A DNA stretch of 64,000 nt from Cyanodermella asteris. Lineage: Eukaryota; Ascomycota; Lecanoromycetes; Ostropales; Stictidaceae. This document shows positions 44,577 through 55,212 of this stretch, one piece after another. The notes beneath the pieces are model-generated. The model was not told the origin of the DNA. It searched no databases and saw only the letters and a list, made by a program, of their open reading frames with translations. The stretch's first letter is position 1, and the number at the start of each line of letters is the position of its first letter. The stretch is taken from NCBI GenBank assembly GCA_900618795.1, contig UYJD01000006.1, positions 1,353,072 through 1,417,071 on the forward strand. The letters are read 5' to 3'. The position numbers were made by a program, and so were the translations under genes.

Positions 44577-45462
44577 AAAGCACAGAGTTATGCACCAATA
44601 TCTAATCAGCCTTATTGAACCACTGCATGCACATGCAGACGGGGCAAGAATCGTATTGGGACACCAGGACACCGATACGCTTGCCGCAGCAATTTCACTG
44701 GGATCACCAACGAGTAGGTTTACAGAGCTCTGCAGCATCACTGGAGTTACCAGCCTCTACCTCAACGGACGCCGCAGAAGAGGGGACGATCAAAACAGGC
44801 GAGGAAGACACAAGTCGCTCCAGGATCAAAAATCTGGGCCAGGTCCGGATTGAGACCGAACTCGTCAGTATCAATTCAGAAAATGTGAAACGAGAGGAGC
44901 TCGATTGGTACAGAGAAGGACGAGCTCGAATGCTGGTAGGACGTATGTCTAGTGCGAATATGGTCTTGTCAGCACGGTCATCGGCGTTGCAAAATGTCGA
45001 TTGAAATGTCCGCCTCCCTCCTAGGCACATTCAGAGCAACGGAGCGATTGACACGCGTAGATCGCTGGGTTTGACATTCAATATTGCAAAATGGAGCTGA
45101 TCAATCATTCATTCCTCAGAGCTTTGTGACAATTCCCGTGAAAGTAGACGCAGACTCGAAAATGCCAGTCAGAAGCCTTGGTAGGAATCCCTCGAACGTG
45201 GCCCTATCATTCAAATTATCGAACTCCATCGGCGATCAGTGCTTCTGTCACATAATTGGAGTCAACATGTATCCAAAATATGCGGTGTCAAGGTCTGTTG
45301 ATTCAAGTCAAGGCTCCTCTGCGCTGTCGGCAAAAGCGGCGAGTTTCGGTGGAGTACGCCGACACCAGCGATCGGCTGCAGGGTCACCTCCAAACAATCC
45401 AGCTGTTCTCCACCACCAATTCCACACTCCGCACCATCACCAGTCCCGCCTGAATATCCACG
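44577..45462. other. Gene-free stretch
   Basis: About 890 bp between the DUF3431 relic and ENT3, including the ENT3 promoter. Nothing else recognised. Confidence 0.45.
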
Positions 45463-47141
45463 ATGGACGGTAGCTGGGATTGGAATAGTCTGAAGGACCA
45501 GGTCTCAAACCTGAGTCTGTACGATGTCAAAGCCGGCGTCCGCAAGGTTCAAAATGGTAAGTAAGCCCGCCGCCACACTCTCCGTTCCGGCCAAATGCTT
45601 CGAGGAGGTGTCGTTACTGACAATGCAACCTTCCAGCGGTCATGAACTACACCGAACTCGAAGCCAAGGTACGAGAAGCAACCAACAACGAGCCATGGGG
45701 CGCCTCCACAACCTTGATGAACGAGATCGCGCGAGGGACCTACAGCTACCAGGGCCTGAACGAAATCATGCCGATGCTCTACAAGCGCTTCACAGAAAAG
45801 ACGGCCGAAGAATGGCGGCAGATATACAAGGCCCTCCAGCTCCTCGAGTTCTTGATCAAGAACGGCTCCGAGCGCGTGGTCGACGATGCCCGAAGCCACC
45901 TGAGCTTGCTGAAGATGCTACGGCAGTTTCAGTTTCACGATCAGAATGGGAAGGACCAGGGGGTAAACGTGCGGAACAGAGCCAAAGAGCTGGCAGAATT
46001 GCTGGGCGATGTGGATAAGATTCGGGCGGAGAGGAAGAAGGCCAGGGCGAATAAGAACAAGTATGCGGGTGTCGAGGGTGGGGCTGGCTTTGGCGGAAGC
46101 GGTTCGAGGTATGGCGGGTTCAGTAGTGAGGACGCCGCTGGGTATGGGTCAAACAGCGGAGGCGTCTATGGTGATGGTGGTGGATTTGGGGGACAGGCGG
46201 ACTCGGGCTACAACGAGCCGAGCCATCGGAGGGACAAGTTCGAGGAATACGACGAAGGTGATGATGTCTCGCACTCGAGGCGCACGGGCGGCCTGTCTTC
46301 GTCTTCGGCAGCCAAGAAGCCCGCGCCGCCGCCAAAAGCGAAGGAGCCGGAGGTGGATCTGTTCGACTTTGGCGACGACGAAGTCTCCGCCCCGGCTGCG
46401 GTTCCGGCCCCAGTCGCTGCTCCCGTCGCCCAGCCAGCAGCTGCATCGTCCGGCTTCGACGATTTCGATGACTTTGTGTCCGCCGACGCGCCGGTTGCGC
46501 CAGCCGCCATCTCCTCTCCCCCGATGATCACCTCCAACATTGGTTCAAGCACAACCTTCGCAGCCCCGAAGCCCGTCGTTGCTGCAGCGCCCAGTCCCGC
46601 CCCGATCGCCGCTCCAACAGGGCCCAATTACAACATTTCGCTTTCAAGCTTCTCAAACCCGCCGTCGACGAGTGCAACACCTTCAATGACATCGACCGGA
46701 TTTTCGTCTCCACAACCTGGAGCATCGGGAGGCTTCCAGCCCACGGCCGCCACGAATGCTGCACAGGCACCGAAGCCATCGGGATACCAGCCTACGGGGC
46801 CTAACTACTTCACTTCCGTCAAGGCTGCAGCACCATCGAGTGTCACTTCGCCGGCAGCGAGCTCTGTTGCTTCGCCGAGCCCGCTCGGTGCTAGTGGTCC
46901 CAAACCTGCTTCCAAGCCTGCAGCTGGAGGGGATGCGTTCGCTTCGCTTTGGGGCACTGCCAGTGCGAGTGCTGGTGTGCAGAAGAAAGTGGCTGGGCCG
47001 AATTTGAGCAGCATGGCGAAGGAGAAGGCTCAGGCTGGAATCTGGGGTGCTCCGGCCAAGCCTGCGACGCCAGCTCAGGGTCAGCAGCAGGGCCAGCCCA
47101 AGCCGAGCGTGGGTGGTGGTCTTGACGATTTGCTCGGTTAA
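45463..47141 (+). CDS. ENT3: Epsin-like clathrin adaptor, ENTH domain (Ent3 type)
   Basis: Exons 45463-45556 and 45637-47141 (80-bp intron), 532 aa. Ent3 binds PI(3,5)P2 and clathrin adaptors and sorts cargo between trans-Golgi network and endosomes. The short first exon encodes MDGSWDWNSLKDQVSNLSLY and DVKAGVRKVQN; the second starts AVMNYTELEAKVREATNNEP. The ENTH domain spans about 15-155 (WGASTTLMNEIARGTYSY, YKALQLLEFLIKNGSERVVD, KDQGVNVRNRAKELAELLGD). The following RAERKKARANKNKY is the usual basic end. The tail is Ala/Pro/Ser-rich and contains acidic-Phe motifs (DLFDFGDDE, FDDFDDFVS) of the kind that bind GGA and AP-1 ear domains, and it ends GGGLDDLLG. There is no UIM motif visible, which fits Ent3 rather than Ent1/2. 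The first-exon join is required for the N-terminal lipid-binding helix. Confidence 0.95.
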
Positions 47142-47400
47142 GAGCATTACGAAAGGACGAGCCAACACTTTTCAAAGTCTCCCAAGATGGCCGCGTCAAG
47201 CGGCAAGATGTAAGGATTTATGCGTCATGTTGATTTAGCGAGTTTAGTCCAGGAACTCAAAAGCCAATACATTCGGTTCGCACACAAACATGAGCTCAGA
47301 AAGCTCTTTTCACACTTCCACTTTTTTCTTCGCGGCACGAGCTCACCCTGCTGGAGTCGCTCACGCGCAGCTGTAGGATCGTTCTTTGTTGGAATTTCAC

Positions 47401-47664
47401 TCAGCTCGATTCCCCATCTTTGCCCTGCTCCATGGCTTTCTCGTAATTCTGTTTGGCCTTTTCTTTCCTCACAGTCTCCCAGTCGATCCAGACTTTACGC
47501 ACAGGGTCCCACTTGCCACTCTTGCCGAGCCCATATTCTTCCTCCCAAAACTTTCGTCCTGGACCCACAATGTTACCCATATCTCTGGTCGGTCCGTGGA
47601 TTGATGATAAATGACCCGGCATGTACTTCGACTCCCCAAAAGACTTGCGTGAACTGCCACTCAT
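47401..47664 (-). CDS. Conserved small fungal protein, 87 aa
   Basis: Single exon with a real ATG at 47664. The sequence MSGSSRKSFGESKYMPGHLS, GPTRDMGNIVGPGRKFWEEE, YGLGKSGKWDPVRKVWIDW and a charged helical end is dense in Trp, Gly and aromatic residues and looks like a genuine small globular protein. No signal peptide or membrane segment. I do not know its function. The start codon lies only 24 bp below the end of the coding-like frame that follows the transaldolase gene, so the promoter must overlap that frame if both are real. Confidence 0.65.
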   Translation of the reverse strand: MSGSSRKSFGESKYMPGHLSSIHGPTRDMGNIVGPGRKFWEEEYGLGKSGKWDPVRKVWIDWETVRKEKAKQNYEKAMEQGKDGESS

Positions 47665-47688
47665 GATCGACGGCGAGGCAGGTGCTCT

Positions 47689-48159
47689 TTATACACTGCT
47701 GAACCAACTATCACCAGCAACACTTCCTGTGGAGCGCGGCGTGGTGGGTCCCTCAATGGACGCCCGCCTCGACTTAATGATACCTCCGCTACCACTCGGG
47801 CCGCCATTTCCATCGTCGTGAGTTGTATTTCTGTCTTCACTGAAAAGCCTGTGCATGGCGCCCCCGAACTTCTCCTCTATATCGGCAGCGAACTCCCGTA
47901 TCGATGCTCTACGGCTGCTCGTGCCGCTAGTAGGCTCCCTCTCCTCGTCGTGGCTCTGACGATGTAGAAATTGCCAGGCACGCCCGTGACTGCTGGCCTC
48001 GTCTTGGTCATCTGCACTCGAGTCAAAGCCGTGAAGTGATGCTTGGGGGTGCGAGTCACTGCGTGAGGCGCGTCGGCGATCAAAAGCATTATGAATTCTG
48101 TCTGGTGCCCAGCTGACGGTACGTGCGTCGCCGGTAAATCGCTTATGGATGCGGGCATA
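47689..48159 (-). other. 156-codon coding-like frame after the transaldolase stop, same frame
   Basis: Directly below the transaldolase TAG (48162-48160) the same frame stays open for 156 codons to TAA at 47691-47689. The translation has strong protein character: YARIHKRFTGDARTVSWAPD, RIHNAFDRRRASRSDSHPQA, SSRRASIREFAADIEEKFGG, AMHRLFSEDR and IKSRRASIEGPTTPRSTGS. RRASI occurs twice, a classical PKA-type site. It has no early ATG (the first Met is about 100 codons in). It may be the exon of another gene, a readthrough or alternatively spliced extension of the transaldolase, or the result of a point change to TAG. Confidence 0.5.
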
Positions 48160-49402
48160 CTATGCTGGGCCTTTGCTAGCTGCCGAAATCGGCTCGTCGT
48201 CGACATCGGGGAGCAAGGGTGCTAAAAGCTCTTCTAGCTGAAGCTGCTTGTCGCAGAATATGTTGATGGCATCAACGAGTTTCTTTTCTTGGCGGCCAGA
48301 ATCCGCACGAGTCATGGCCAGTCGAAAGCCGGCTTGGTCATTGATGAAACTCAATCTTTGCGTTGGTACACCGCGTCCAGGGTCTACAGGTGGAGCTCCG
48401 TCCAGATTCACGCCAGCCGAGCTTGTGGATGCGGTTGATTGAGACTGTTCCGGGAACTGGGTCGTTTTGTCGTACAGCGAGGGATAGGCCTTGGCAGAGT
48501 CTGCATCTGCTGGTAAATCTGAGAGTGCTTGAAGAAGAGCCGGGGCGACGGTGATGTGGTCCGCACCAGCAAGTAACATAACCTCTTGTGGAGAAGTCAA
48601 AGAAGCGGGCAGGACTTTCGTATCGTATCCTTGCTGCTTGTAGTACTGCTGGACGTCGACACAGAGCTGGAGATTCGGGGCTGGATCAACATATCTGAGT
48701 CTCCTTAGCAAAAGCATCATAAACTTTGACGCATATTGATCAACTTACCCCTGCTCGAAGTGCACCTTGAGCTCGTTCACGTACGGAGCGATATATGTGC
48801 AGCCGGCTTCCGCTGCTAACGCGGCTTGCTCCATGGTGAACAGTGTCGTTGCAAGGGTGTTGATGCCTGTATCTTCAAGCTGCTTACACGCCATGAGACC
48901 TTCCCACGTACTCGCAATCTTGACCGATAGGTCCTTCGCTGCGAACGTATCCAAACTGGACGCAAGGGCAAGGAATCGCTTGCCGGCTGCAACAGTATCG
49001 TCAATGTCGTATGCGTAGAAGGGGTTTGCCTGAATATGCACACGTCCGTTCAACGATGGCCGCATCTTCAAAGATAGCAAAACCATAGCTACATCGACTG
49101 CGAGTTGTCGAAGGGTAACTTCTGGATATTTCGGCCTCTCTCGAACAGCAATCGTGACGGCATTTTGGAGGACGCCATGATGGTGCTTTAGACTGATAGC
49201 CAAAGGTTAGAAAAATTCTGAAAGAGGTGGTTGTAGGCCAGTACCTGAGCTCAGCGAAAGCAATAGCCTGGTTGGACGTCGAGTCTATGAACGGCCCCAG
49301 GTTTTTGGCGACCTGGCTGTCTAAGCTATCAATATCGACGTGGGATTTGGTGCGAAGAAGGTCAAGCAGACTCTGGCCTCCCGGATTTGCGTTGCTGACC
49401 AT
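48160..49402 (-). CDS. Transaldolase-family protein
   Basis: Exons 49402-49245, 49192-48749 and 48694-48160 (introns 52 and 54 bp), 378 aa. Transaldolases move a dihydroxyacetone unit through a Schiff base on Lys. The family landmarks are all present: VDIDSLD (catalytic Asp region), DSTSNQAI in place of the usual DATTNPSL, a TIM-barrel middle (VHIQANPFYAYDIDDTV), the Schiff-base segment VKIASTWEG, GINTLATTLFTMEQAALAAE and AGCTYIAPYVNELK, and later GYDTKVLPASLTSPQEVMLL and AGADHITVAPALLQAL. It differs from the housekeeping Tal1 (other N-terminus, Gln after the conserved Asn), so it belongs to the second fungal subfamily, and its in vivo substrate is uncertain. ATG 49402 (MVSNANPGGQSLLDLLRTK) is the first real start. 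The gene is divergent from CTNNBL1 across 523 bp. Confidence 0.9.
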
Positions 49403-49925
49403 GCTGGCTGGAGCTAATGGACTTCTCTCTGCAATTTGGGGTTCGGCGTGAGTCACTCAATCCGCCAATGCAGATACGGGCGTCGGCTTTACAAAGGTAA
49501 ATGCTAGGGATGAAAGAGCGTACGATTAGCCTGCAATTCGGGCAACGCCCATGTGCGTTGAGGATGATATAGGAGGGAGAGATGTTTCCGATCTCGCACA
49601 TTTCAGCTACCAACGACTCAACGAGACAGCTCGGCCGACTTGCCAAAGCATAGGGCAGGCTCGAGCCTCGCTTGGGCGCCGTTGCCTGCGATCAAGGCGC
49701 ACAATACATTATTGCGGGCGCAGGTCACGACTGAGAAGCATCGAAGCAGTTTCGGGTCGAAGACGAGCCGGCTCCAAGCTTTGCGGTTAGCACCAGTTGT
49801 GTGCACGATACGCGATTGTGGAGCTCGTTTGAGTTTCCACTCATCGGGGCGAAACGTCACTGTTGACTTTCTTTTCGAGGCTGCCCGCGAACTTTCAAGC
49901 ATCAGAACGCGACAATTTTGCAACC
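49403..49925. promoter_or_regulatory. Shared divergent promoter region, transaldolase / CTNNBL1
   Basis: These 523 bp separate two head-to-head genes, so both promoters must lie here. I see no clear TATA box or known factor site, and no coding sequence. Confidence 0.5.
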
Positions 49926-51713
49926 ATGTCCAGCATCGATGAGCTATTTAAGGTGAGCGCGCACATCACCAAACGTCGCCCAGCCGGCTAACGGTGACAG
50001 CGGCCTATACTTCCGAGTCAAAAGCGCAAGCTCGAGCCCATTCGCAATCCAAACCAAGTATACAAATCCCCGAAGCTCGACGGCAGCACCACCGCCCGCG
50101 ACAGCGCACAAGCGACCGTCGAAGATGACCCGGAGGAAAACGACGACGACATTGAAGCTGGCCCGGAGCTTCCCCCAGACTTTGAAGAAGATGGAGACGA
50201 TGAGGAGGCCCGCTTCTTCGGAGGAGGTGTGTCGGCTTCGACAGCACAAGCCATGAACTACCTAGACGACAACGACGAGGCAGAGGAGTTCCAGGAAGAG
50301 AAGATTGACATCCATTGGTTAAGGAAGACGGCGCTCAACTTCGAGAAAAAGATAAACAAGAACGCCGAGCTCCGGGCAAAGTTCGAGAACGACCCTGAAA
50401 AGTTTATGGGCAGCGAAGCGGATTTGGATGCGGATATCAAGGCATTGAGCATTCTGAGCGAGCACCCAGAGCTGTACCTGGAGTTTGCGAAACTCAATTG
50501 CACGGCGAGTCTGGTCAGTCTGCTTGCGCACGAGAATACGGATATCGCGATCGATGTAATAGAGATCATTGGGGAGCTCATTGATGATGATGTTCAAGCT
50601 GAGGAAGACCAATGGAATACGCTGGTGGATGGCATGATGGGGGCCGACTTGCTCGATCTGCTATATGCCAACCTTACGCGACTCGACGAGGAGCAGGAAT
50701 CAGATCGTGCCGGCGTCTACAACATCCTTGGGGTGCTAGAGTCATTGACATCTCGCTCCGCATTGGCTGATCAAATCGGACAACATAAGAAGATGCTGCC
50801 CTGGCTTTTGGATCGAGCGAAACGGACTGAGCGGCGGGTAAGCCAGAACAAGCAGTACGCGGCCGAGATCGTCGCTATCCTCCTGCAAACATCGTCAACA
50901 TTACGCTCTCGCTTTATTGACCTCGACGGGATGGACACGTTCTTACAAGCACTCAGTGCCTACCGAAAACGAGATCCAGAACGTGGGAGTGAAGAGGAAG
51001 AATTCATGGAGAACCTTTTCGACTCCCTGGCGTGTGCACTCGACGAGGAAAAGGGGAAAGTGAAGTTCCTGGAAGCTGAGGGCACCGAACTATGCTTGAT
51101 CATGCTCCGAGAAGGCAAGACCAGCAAGTCTCGGGCGTTACGGCTGCTTGACCACGCTATGTCAGGGGCGGCAGGCGGCGAATGCTGCGTCCAATTCGTG
51201 GAAGCCGCCGGCCTCAAACCTTTCTTCAGCTCCTTCATGAAGAAACAAGACGCACAGTCAGTAGAACACATGCTCGGCATTCTCTCCGCCATGTTACGTC
51301 TATTGCCAGCCGATTCTGCCCCGCGAATACGGCTGCTGGCTAAGTTTGTGGAGAAGGACTACCAAAAGATAACGCGATTAGGGGAAATAAGGTCAGATTA
51401 CGCACAAAAGGTGAAGCGCGCAAATGTCACCATTTCAAGAGAGAGGGATGTTATTCCGAAGGATGAGCAAGAGGAATTCGAAGACGAATGGGTTGCCAGG
51501 CGTCTTGAGGCTGGTTTGTACGGTCTGCAGACCGCCGACACGATCCTCGCTTGGCTTGCTGCCGAAGATGAAGGTGCCAGAGCGAAGGTGGCCAGTGTGC
51601 TCAAGGCTTCAGAGGATGATCTTGAAAGCCTAAAGACCTCGCTCCGAGAGCAGGCAGCTGGGGCTGAGGAAGGCATCAGACAGATGCTGAATGCCTTGGT
51701 AGACGCTGTATAA
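49926..51713 (+). CDS. CTNNBL1: CTNNBL1 / nuclear-associated armadillo protein
   Basis: Exons 49926-49952 (only 27 nt: MSSIDELFK) and 50001-51713 (48-bp intron), 579 aa. CTNNBL1 is a nuclear armadillo-like protein associated with the Prp19/CDC5L spliceosome complex. The second exon starts RPILPSQKRKLEPIRNPNQV, a basic NLS-type stretch, then an acidic region (EDDPEENDDDIEAGPE) and the conserved core: KIDIHWLRKTALNFEKKINK, DPEKFMGSEADLDADIKALS, ENTDIAIDVIEIIGELIDDD, WNTLVDGMMGADLLDLLYAN, DRAGVYNILGVLESL. Helical repeats continue to the end, and the terminal VARRLEAGLYGLQTADTILA is typical. Length fits the family (563 aa in human). A GCTAAC branch site lies just before the ACAG acceptor. Using only the long open frame would lose the first 85 residues, including the NLS. 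Confidence 0.93.
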
Positions 51714-51972
51714 CTCATTCATTCGAAGTCGCGAAAGGCCATTGATAACGACCACATCTTTGATTTTCTACGAGTAGCCGTGAATCCCCTTTGAAATCAT
51801 ATCTCCGTACTCCCAAGTTTGTCTGGGACCGGATAAGTGAACAGGCGGTTCAACTTATCTGCCAGCCTAGCGTTCAGCTTCAGGACAGCTGTGCAGGATG
51901 GCAGATGTTTATATGTGGTGCACAGGGTCATTACAACATTTTATTCGTTATTCGATCTCAGAGCATTGCCTT

Positions 51973-53536
51973 TTATAGCTCGTCCTTCTTCCTCAGCGAC
52001 TGGTTGGCCTGCTGTCTCAATCTGTACAAAGCGATACCGTGAGCTGGGACCTGAGCTTGCAAAGTGCCCATCGGGGCAATGCTCGTACTCATCTTCTTGC
52101 CCAGCAGTATCGTGTTGTTTGCGGATAGACCTTCTGCATAGCTCGTCGCAGTCGCATTGTATCTCATGGTTCTATTCGCCGCCATCATCGTGGAGTTTCC
52201 ATTCAAGATTGCCGACGCAGTAGAGTTGTCCATGCGGTTCGCCCATAGATCGTAAACATCATAAGACAGTTTCGTTGGCGCCGGGCCACTGTCTGTGAAG
52301 ATATCCTTGAGCGTCGCGTTCATCGTCCGGCCCTTGGTCCCGGCATTGATAAGCGCGACGGCAACATCGCCACTCTTGAGCGTCCTTACCCAGAGCGAGA
52401 TCTCACCCTGTCCGTACTGATCCTTGTCATCGACATACTGCCGCCAGACCCTCGATGCAGCACTCGCACTCGGATCCTGATTCAGCGCGATCACCGCCGG
52501 ATTCGAGTATATGCTCAGACTCTGCGGCGTGAGACTCGGTACGTCCGTGCCCATGATCAACGGCGTGCTGTGCATGGCCCACATGGAAAAGTGCAACTTG
52601 TACTCGTCGTCCGTCATGCCGCCGTTGCCGACTTCCAGGCAGTCCATGTCGTTGTAACCGCCAGTCTGCGTCTTTGAGGTGATTTGCGCCATCTTGTTTA
52701 GGATATTCATGACGCTGCAGTGGAAGCCGGGCAGCTCGCAGCCGTAGGCGTCTTCGCAGGGGCATCGCGGGTCGGGGCGGTTGAAGGAGTCGTAGATGTC
52801 GCCGGACATGCGCCATGAGTTTGCGATCGTGGTGGCCCAGTTCCAGGGTGAGTCTTCGCCCCAGTTGCAGAGCCCGTAGACGATGGGACGGTTGGTCTTG
52901 TTCAGGGTGTCGGACATGACTTTGTAGCGGTCGAAGCTGAGCTTCTGGGTTCCGGCCTGGCCGTTGTTATAGCTACCAATTGTCAGTCATAGAGTTCATC
53001 ATATACTACCGATCATAGACCTTACTAATTGTCGTATTTGAGATAGTCGACACCGTTCGCGGCCCAGAAGTCGGCATCCTGCTGCTCATATCCCAGAGAT
53101 CCCGCATATCCGCCACAAGTGTACTGGCCCGCGGAGCTATACATGCCAAATTTCAAGCCCAAGCCATGTAGCTTGTCGCTGACATATTTCATGCCGTTTG
53201 GAAATTTGGTTGTATCGACTTTCAGGGTGTTATTCTCATGACGCCCGTTGGACCAGCAGTCGTCGAGAATGACATAGTTATAGCCGAGATCCCTGAGGCC
53301 GAAGTCGACCATCTTTTGAGCAGTGTTCAGCAGAAGTTCCTCGCTCACTTTGCAGCCAAAGGCATTCCAGTTATCCCAGCCTGCAAAGTCAGCAAATCGC
53401 GGTCGTCTCACGAGAGACTGGTAGGCGTACCCATAGCAGGCGTGTCGACCAAGCCATTATAGCTGGTGTATGCGAAGCTTTGGCTTGCGAACATGCCAGC
53501 TGCATACGCGACACTAATCCGGATCGTAGACTTCAT
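51973..53536 (-). CDS. GH27 alpha-galactosidase with C-terminal KDEL
   Basis: Exons 53536-53431, 53380-53026 and 52972-51973 (introns 50 and 53 bp), 486 aa. It should hydrolyse terminal alpha-galactosyl residues from galacto-oligosaccharides and galactomannan. Residues 1-21 are a signal peptide (MKSTIRISVAYAAGMFASQS). The GH27 domain begins MGWDNWNAFGCKVSEELLL, with YNYVILDDCWSNGRHENN, KFGMYSSAGQYTCGGYAGS and VDYLKYDN (Asp nucleophile). The acid/base is the Asp of SWRMSGDI. The C-terminal beta-domain is complete. Two oddities: where the family reads LKYDNC, this protein has Tyr formed across the second splice junction (TA|C), so the cysteine that pairs with the TCGGY cysteine is missing; and the protein ends QSLRKKDEL, a canonical ER-retrieval signal on an enzyme usually secreted. 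A TATA box lies about 95 bp above the ATG. Confidence 0.93.
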
Positions 53537-53628
53537 ATTGCTTGTGATAAGATCTCGAAAGCTGCGAATCGTCCACAAACGTCTCCGACCAGGGGAAGCA
53601 GTCAATGACGAAAAAGTGCAGCGTGCAG

Positions 53629-53636
53629 TTTATATA
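53629..53636 (-). promoter_or_regulatory. TATA box of alpha-galactosidase gene
   Basis: TATATAAA on the minus strand, about 95 bp upstream of the ATG at 53536, a normal spacing for a regulated fungal promoter. Confidence 0.6.
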
Positions 53637-54590
53637 CTCGGAGCAGCCAGAGAACCATTGTACGGACCCAACGTCCCGGCAAAACGGCCCTGTCGCTGGG
53701 GGACGGTGCCGTCAAGACATCCAGTTTTGTCATGGGCACGCGCATCTCACCAAACTGCATGGAGTTTCCATTCTCGGGGCCCCGCAAATGGCTCAAGGCA
53801 CGAATGAGCTAGCTTGCAGCTCCCACAAGGGAGGTGCAGAAGGTTCCCAACGGACGGCACAGCTGGTTCCACCGAAGCATTCGAGAAAATGTTGTGGGGA
53901 AGCTGGGACTTTCTTCGGCTGCTTGGCGGAGGGGCATGATGACGCTTCGCATCAGCGGCAAACCACGAGATGGTGTTGATCTGCACGCGAAGGTTTGGAG
54001 GCTTGGAGGCTTTCGCGAGGCGGGCTGATTAAAAAAAGAACCGTTCGCGAGAACAATTGATTGTCTGGCTTTGCGGAATTCTCACCACGCGATCTGTCCT
54101 GAAAGACCGTCTGAGCAAAAGCCTATATGCGTAGACTTACAAGCACCAGCTTATGCACTTGATAACGCATTATTGAAAACAGTTTTATAGACACCTACGC
54201 CAGGAGTGATGTCGAGCTCCCCTTAGGACATGTTAGACCATGTGTTTCGGTCGGGCGAAAATCTCTGGCCTGCCGTTTGGTTGAGCTTTTTCTAGACGCC
54301 TCTTAGTGACGCCGGTGGAGACAAGTGTGGGGAGCTGCCCGTGGTGTTGTGCAGATGTCTCGAGCCGATTGCCGGAGGCATGCAGGCGTTGCTGTTCTGA
54401 TGAGTGATGCGGTCAGACAGCAGAGGGTCGGCCGCGTGAGGCAGGTGCAAAAGCGGCCACCGAGACCTCACGATTAGACCAAACACTTTGCAAAATGTGA
54501 AGTTGTGGTCGGCGAGATATCGTCCAGGATGTTATGTCGAGCGCATGTAGGCTTGCATAGGTGGCTACATATGACAGGAAATAACAAGTA
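53637..54590. other. Gene-free stretch
   Basis: About 950 bp between the alpha-galactosidase promoter and the 5S rRNA gene. No gene or repeat recognised. Confidence 0.45.
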
Positions 54591-54591
54591 C

Positions 54592-54596
54592 AAAAA
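54592..54596 (-). terminator. Pol III terminator of 5S rRNA gene
   Basis: A TTTTT run on the minus strand about 8 bases past the end of the 5S gene; a weaker TTTT lies just before it. Confidence 0.6.
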
Positions 54597-54603
54597 CGCA
54601 AAA

Positions 54604-54721
54604 CATACAACAGCGAGGATTCCCCAGTGGTCACCCACCTGAGTACTAACTTGCCGATCTGTAGCTTAGATATGGCAGAGCGGACGGGATGCCTCGTTCT
54701 CTACAGTCTGTGGTCGTATGT
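54604..54721 (-). rRNA. 5S ribosomal RNA (dispersed copy)
   Basis: Reads ACATACGACCACAGACTGTA at the 5' end, then GCATCCCGTCCGCTCTGCCA, a TAAGC element, GTTAGTACTCAGGTGGGTGA and CCACTGGGG, and closes with GCTGTTGTATG, which pairs with the start to form helix I (ACATACGAC / GTTGTATG). Length about 118 nt, as in Neurospora-type 5S. The internal control region (A box, intermediate element, C box) appears intact. Fungal Pezizomycotina usually carry 5S genes scattered singly rather than in rDNA arrays, so a lone copy is expected. A few loop positions differ from the common ascomycete consensus (GGGGAAT for AGCGAAT), so a diverged variant or young pseudogene cannot be excluded. Confidence 0.88.
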
Positions 54722-54879
54722 GCTTGTTAGTGCTTTCCATACCAAATATAACGTTGTGATATTGCGCTCGCCAGTGGGTGGCAAAACACAGAGATAGGCA
54801 GCTCAGTGACCACGAATCCAATGAACAGCCCCCGCGGTGTCCACGTTAACCAGCCTGTGTTCTGTGTCCGCAATACGAA

Positions 54880-55212
54880 CAAGCATATGACTCACTTGGT
54901 AAAGCATAGAGACAGCATCAAGAATAGCTAGCTGATCAAGGTCCATTTCAGGATGGGGGACATGGTCGTCAATGGTGCTTCATGGATATGTAGTCCTACT
55001 CCAGAACTGCCTGCCACCACTTAACAGGAGCTGTGCACTATCCGAAAGACGACCCCGACAATGATGAGTGCATCATTCCATTGCAGTACCCGGGTAATGC
55101 CACAGATGGTGATACGTAGTAATGTCGTTGCGATCGAGAAGGCTGTCAGCACACACACCATCACCACCAATGAGTGGCCGCCGGGATTGGATGGAAATGC
55201 CGTTGCTGCCAT
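54880..55212 (-). pseudogene. 5' fragment of a PTH11/rhodopsin-like membrane protein gene
   Basis: On the minus strand, ATG 55212 opens MAATAFPSNPGGHSLVVMVC, VLTAFSIATTLLRITICG and RVLQWNDALIIVGVVF, which is the first two membrane helices of the fungal PTH11-like integral membrane family (the W-D-D/N motif before helix 2 is typical). About 130 bp further, a second short open segment (HVPHPEMDLDQLAILDAVSM, then LYQ) ends in a GTGAGT donor and looks like its next exon. After that, only about 170 bp remain before the 5S gene, and none of the remaining five helices can be found. The gene therefore seems truncated. The family call rests on a short stretch and is moderate. Confidence 0.5.

Noticed and set aside
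44577-45462. Several 80-170 codon open frames between the DUF3431 relic and ENT3
   Set aside because: They overlap each other on both strands, lack domain signals, and none has consistent coding composition.
46208-46627. Minus-strand Ala/Gly-rich open frame inside ENT3
   Set aside because: Mirror of the Ala/Pro-rich ENT3 tail; no independent support.
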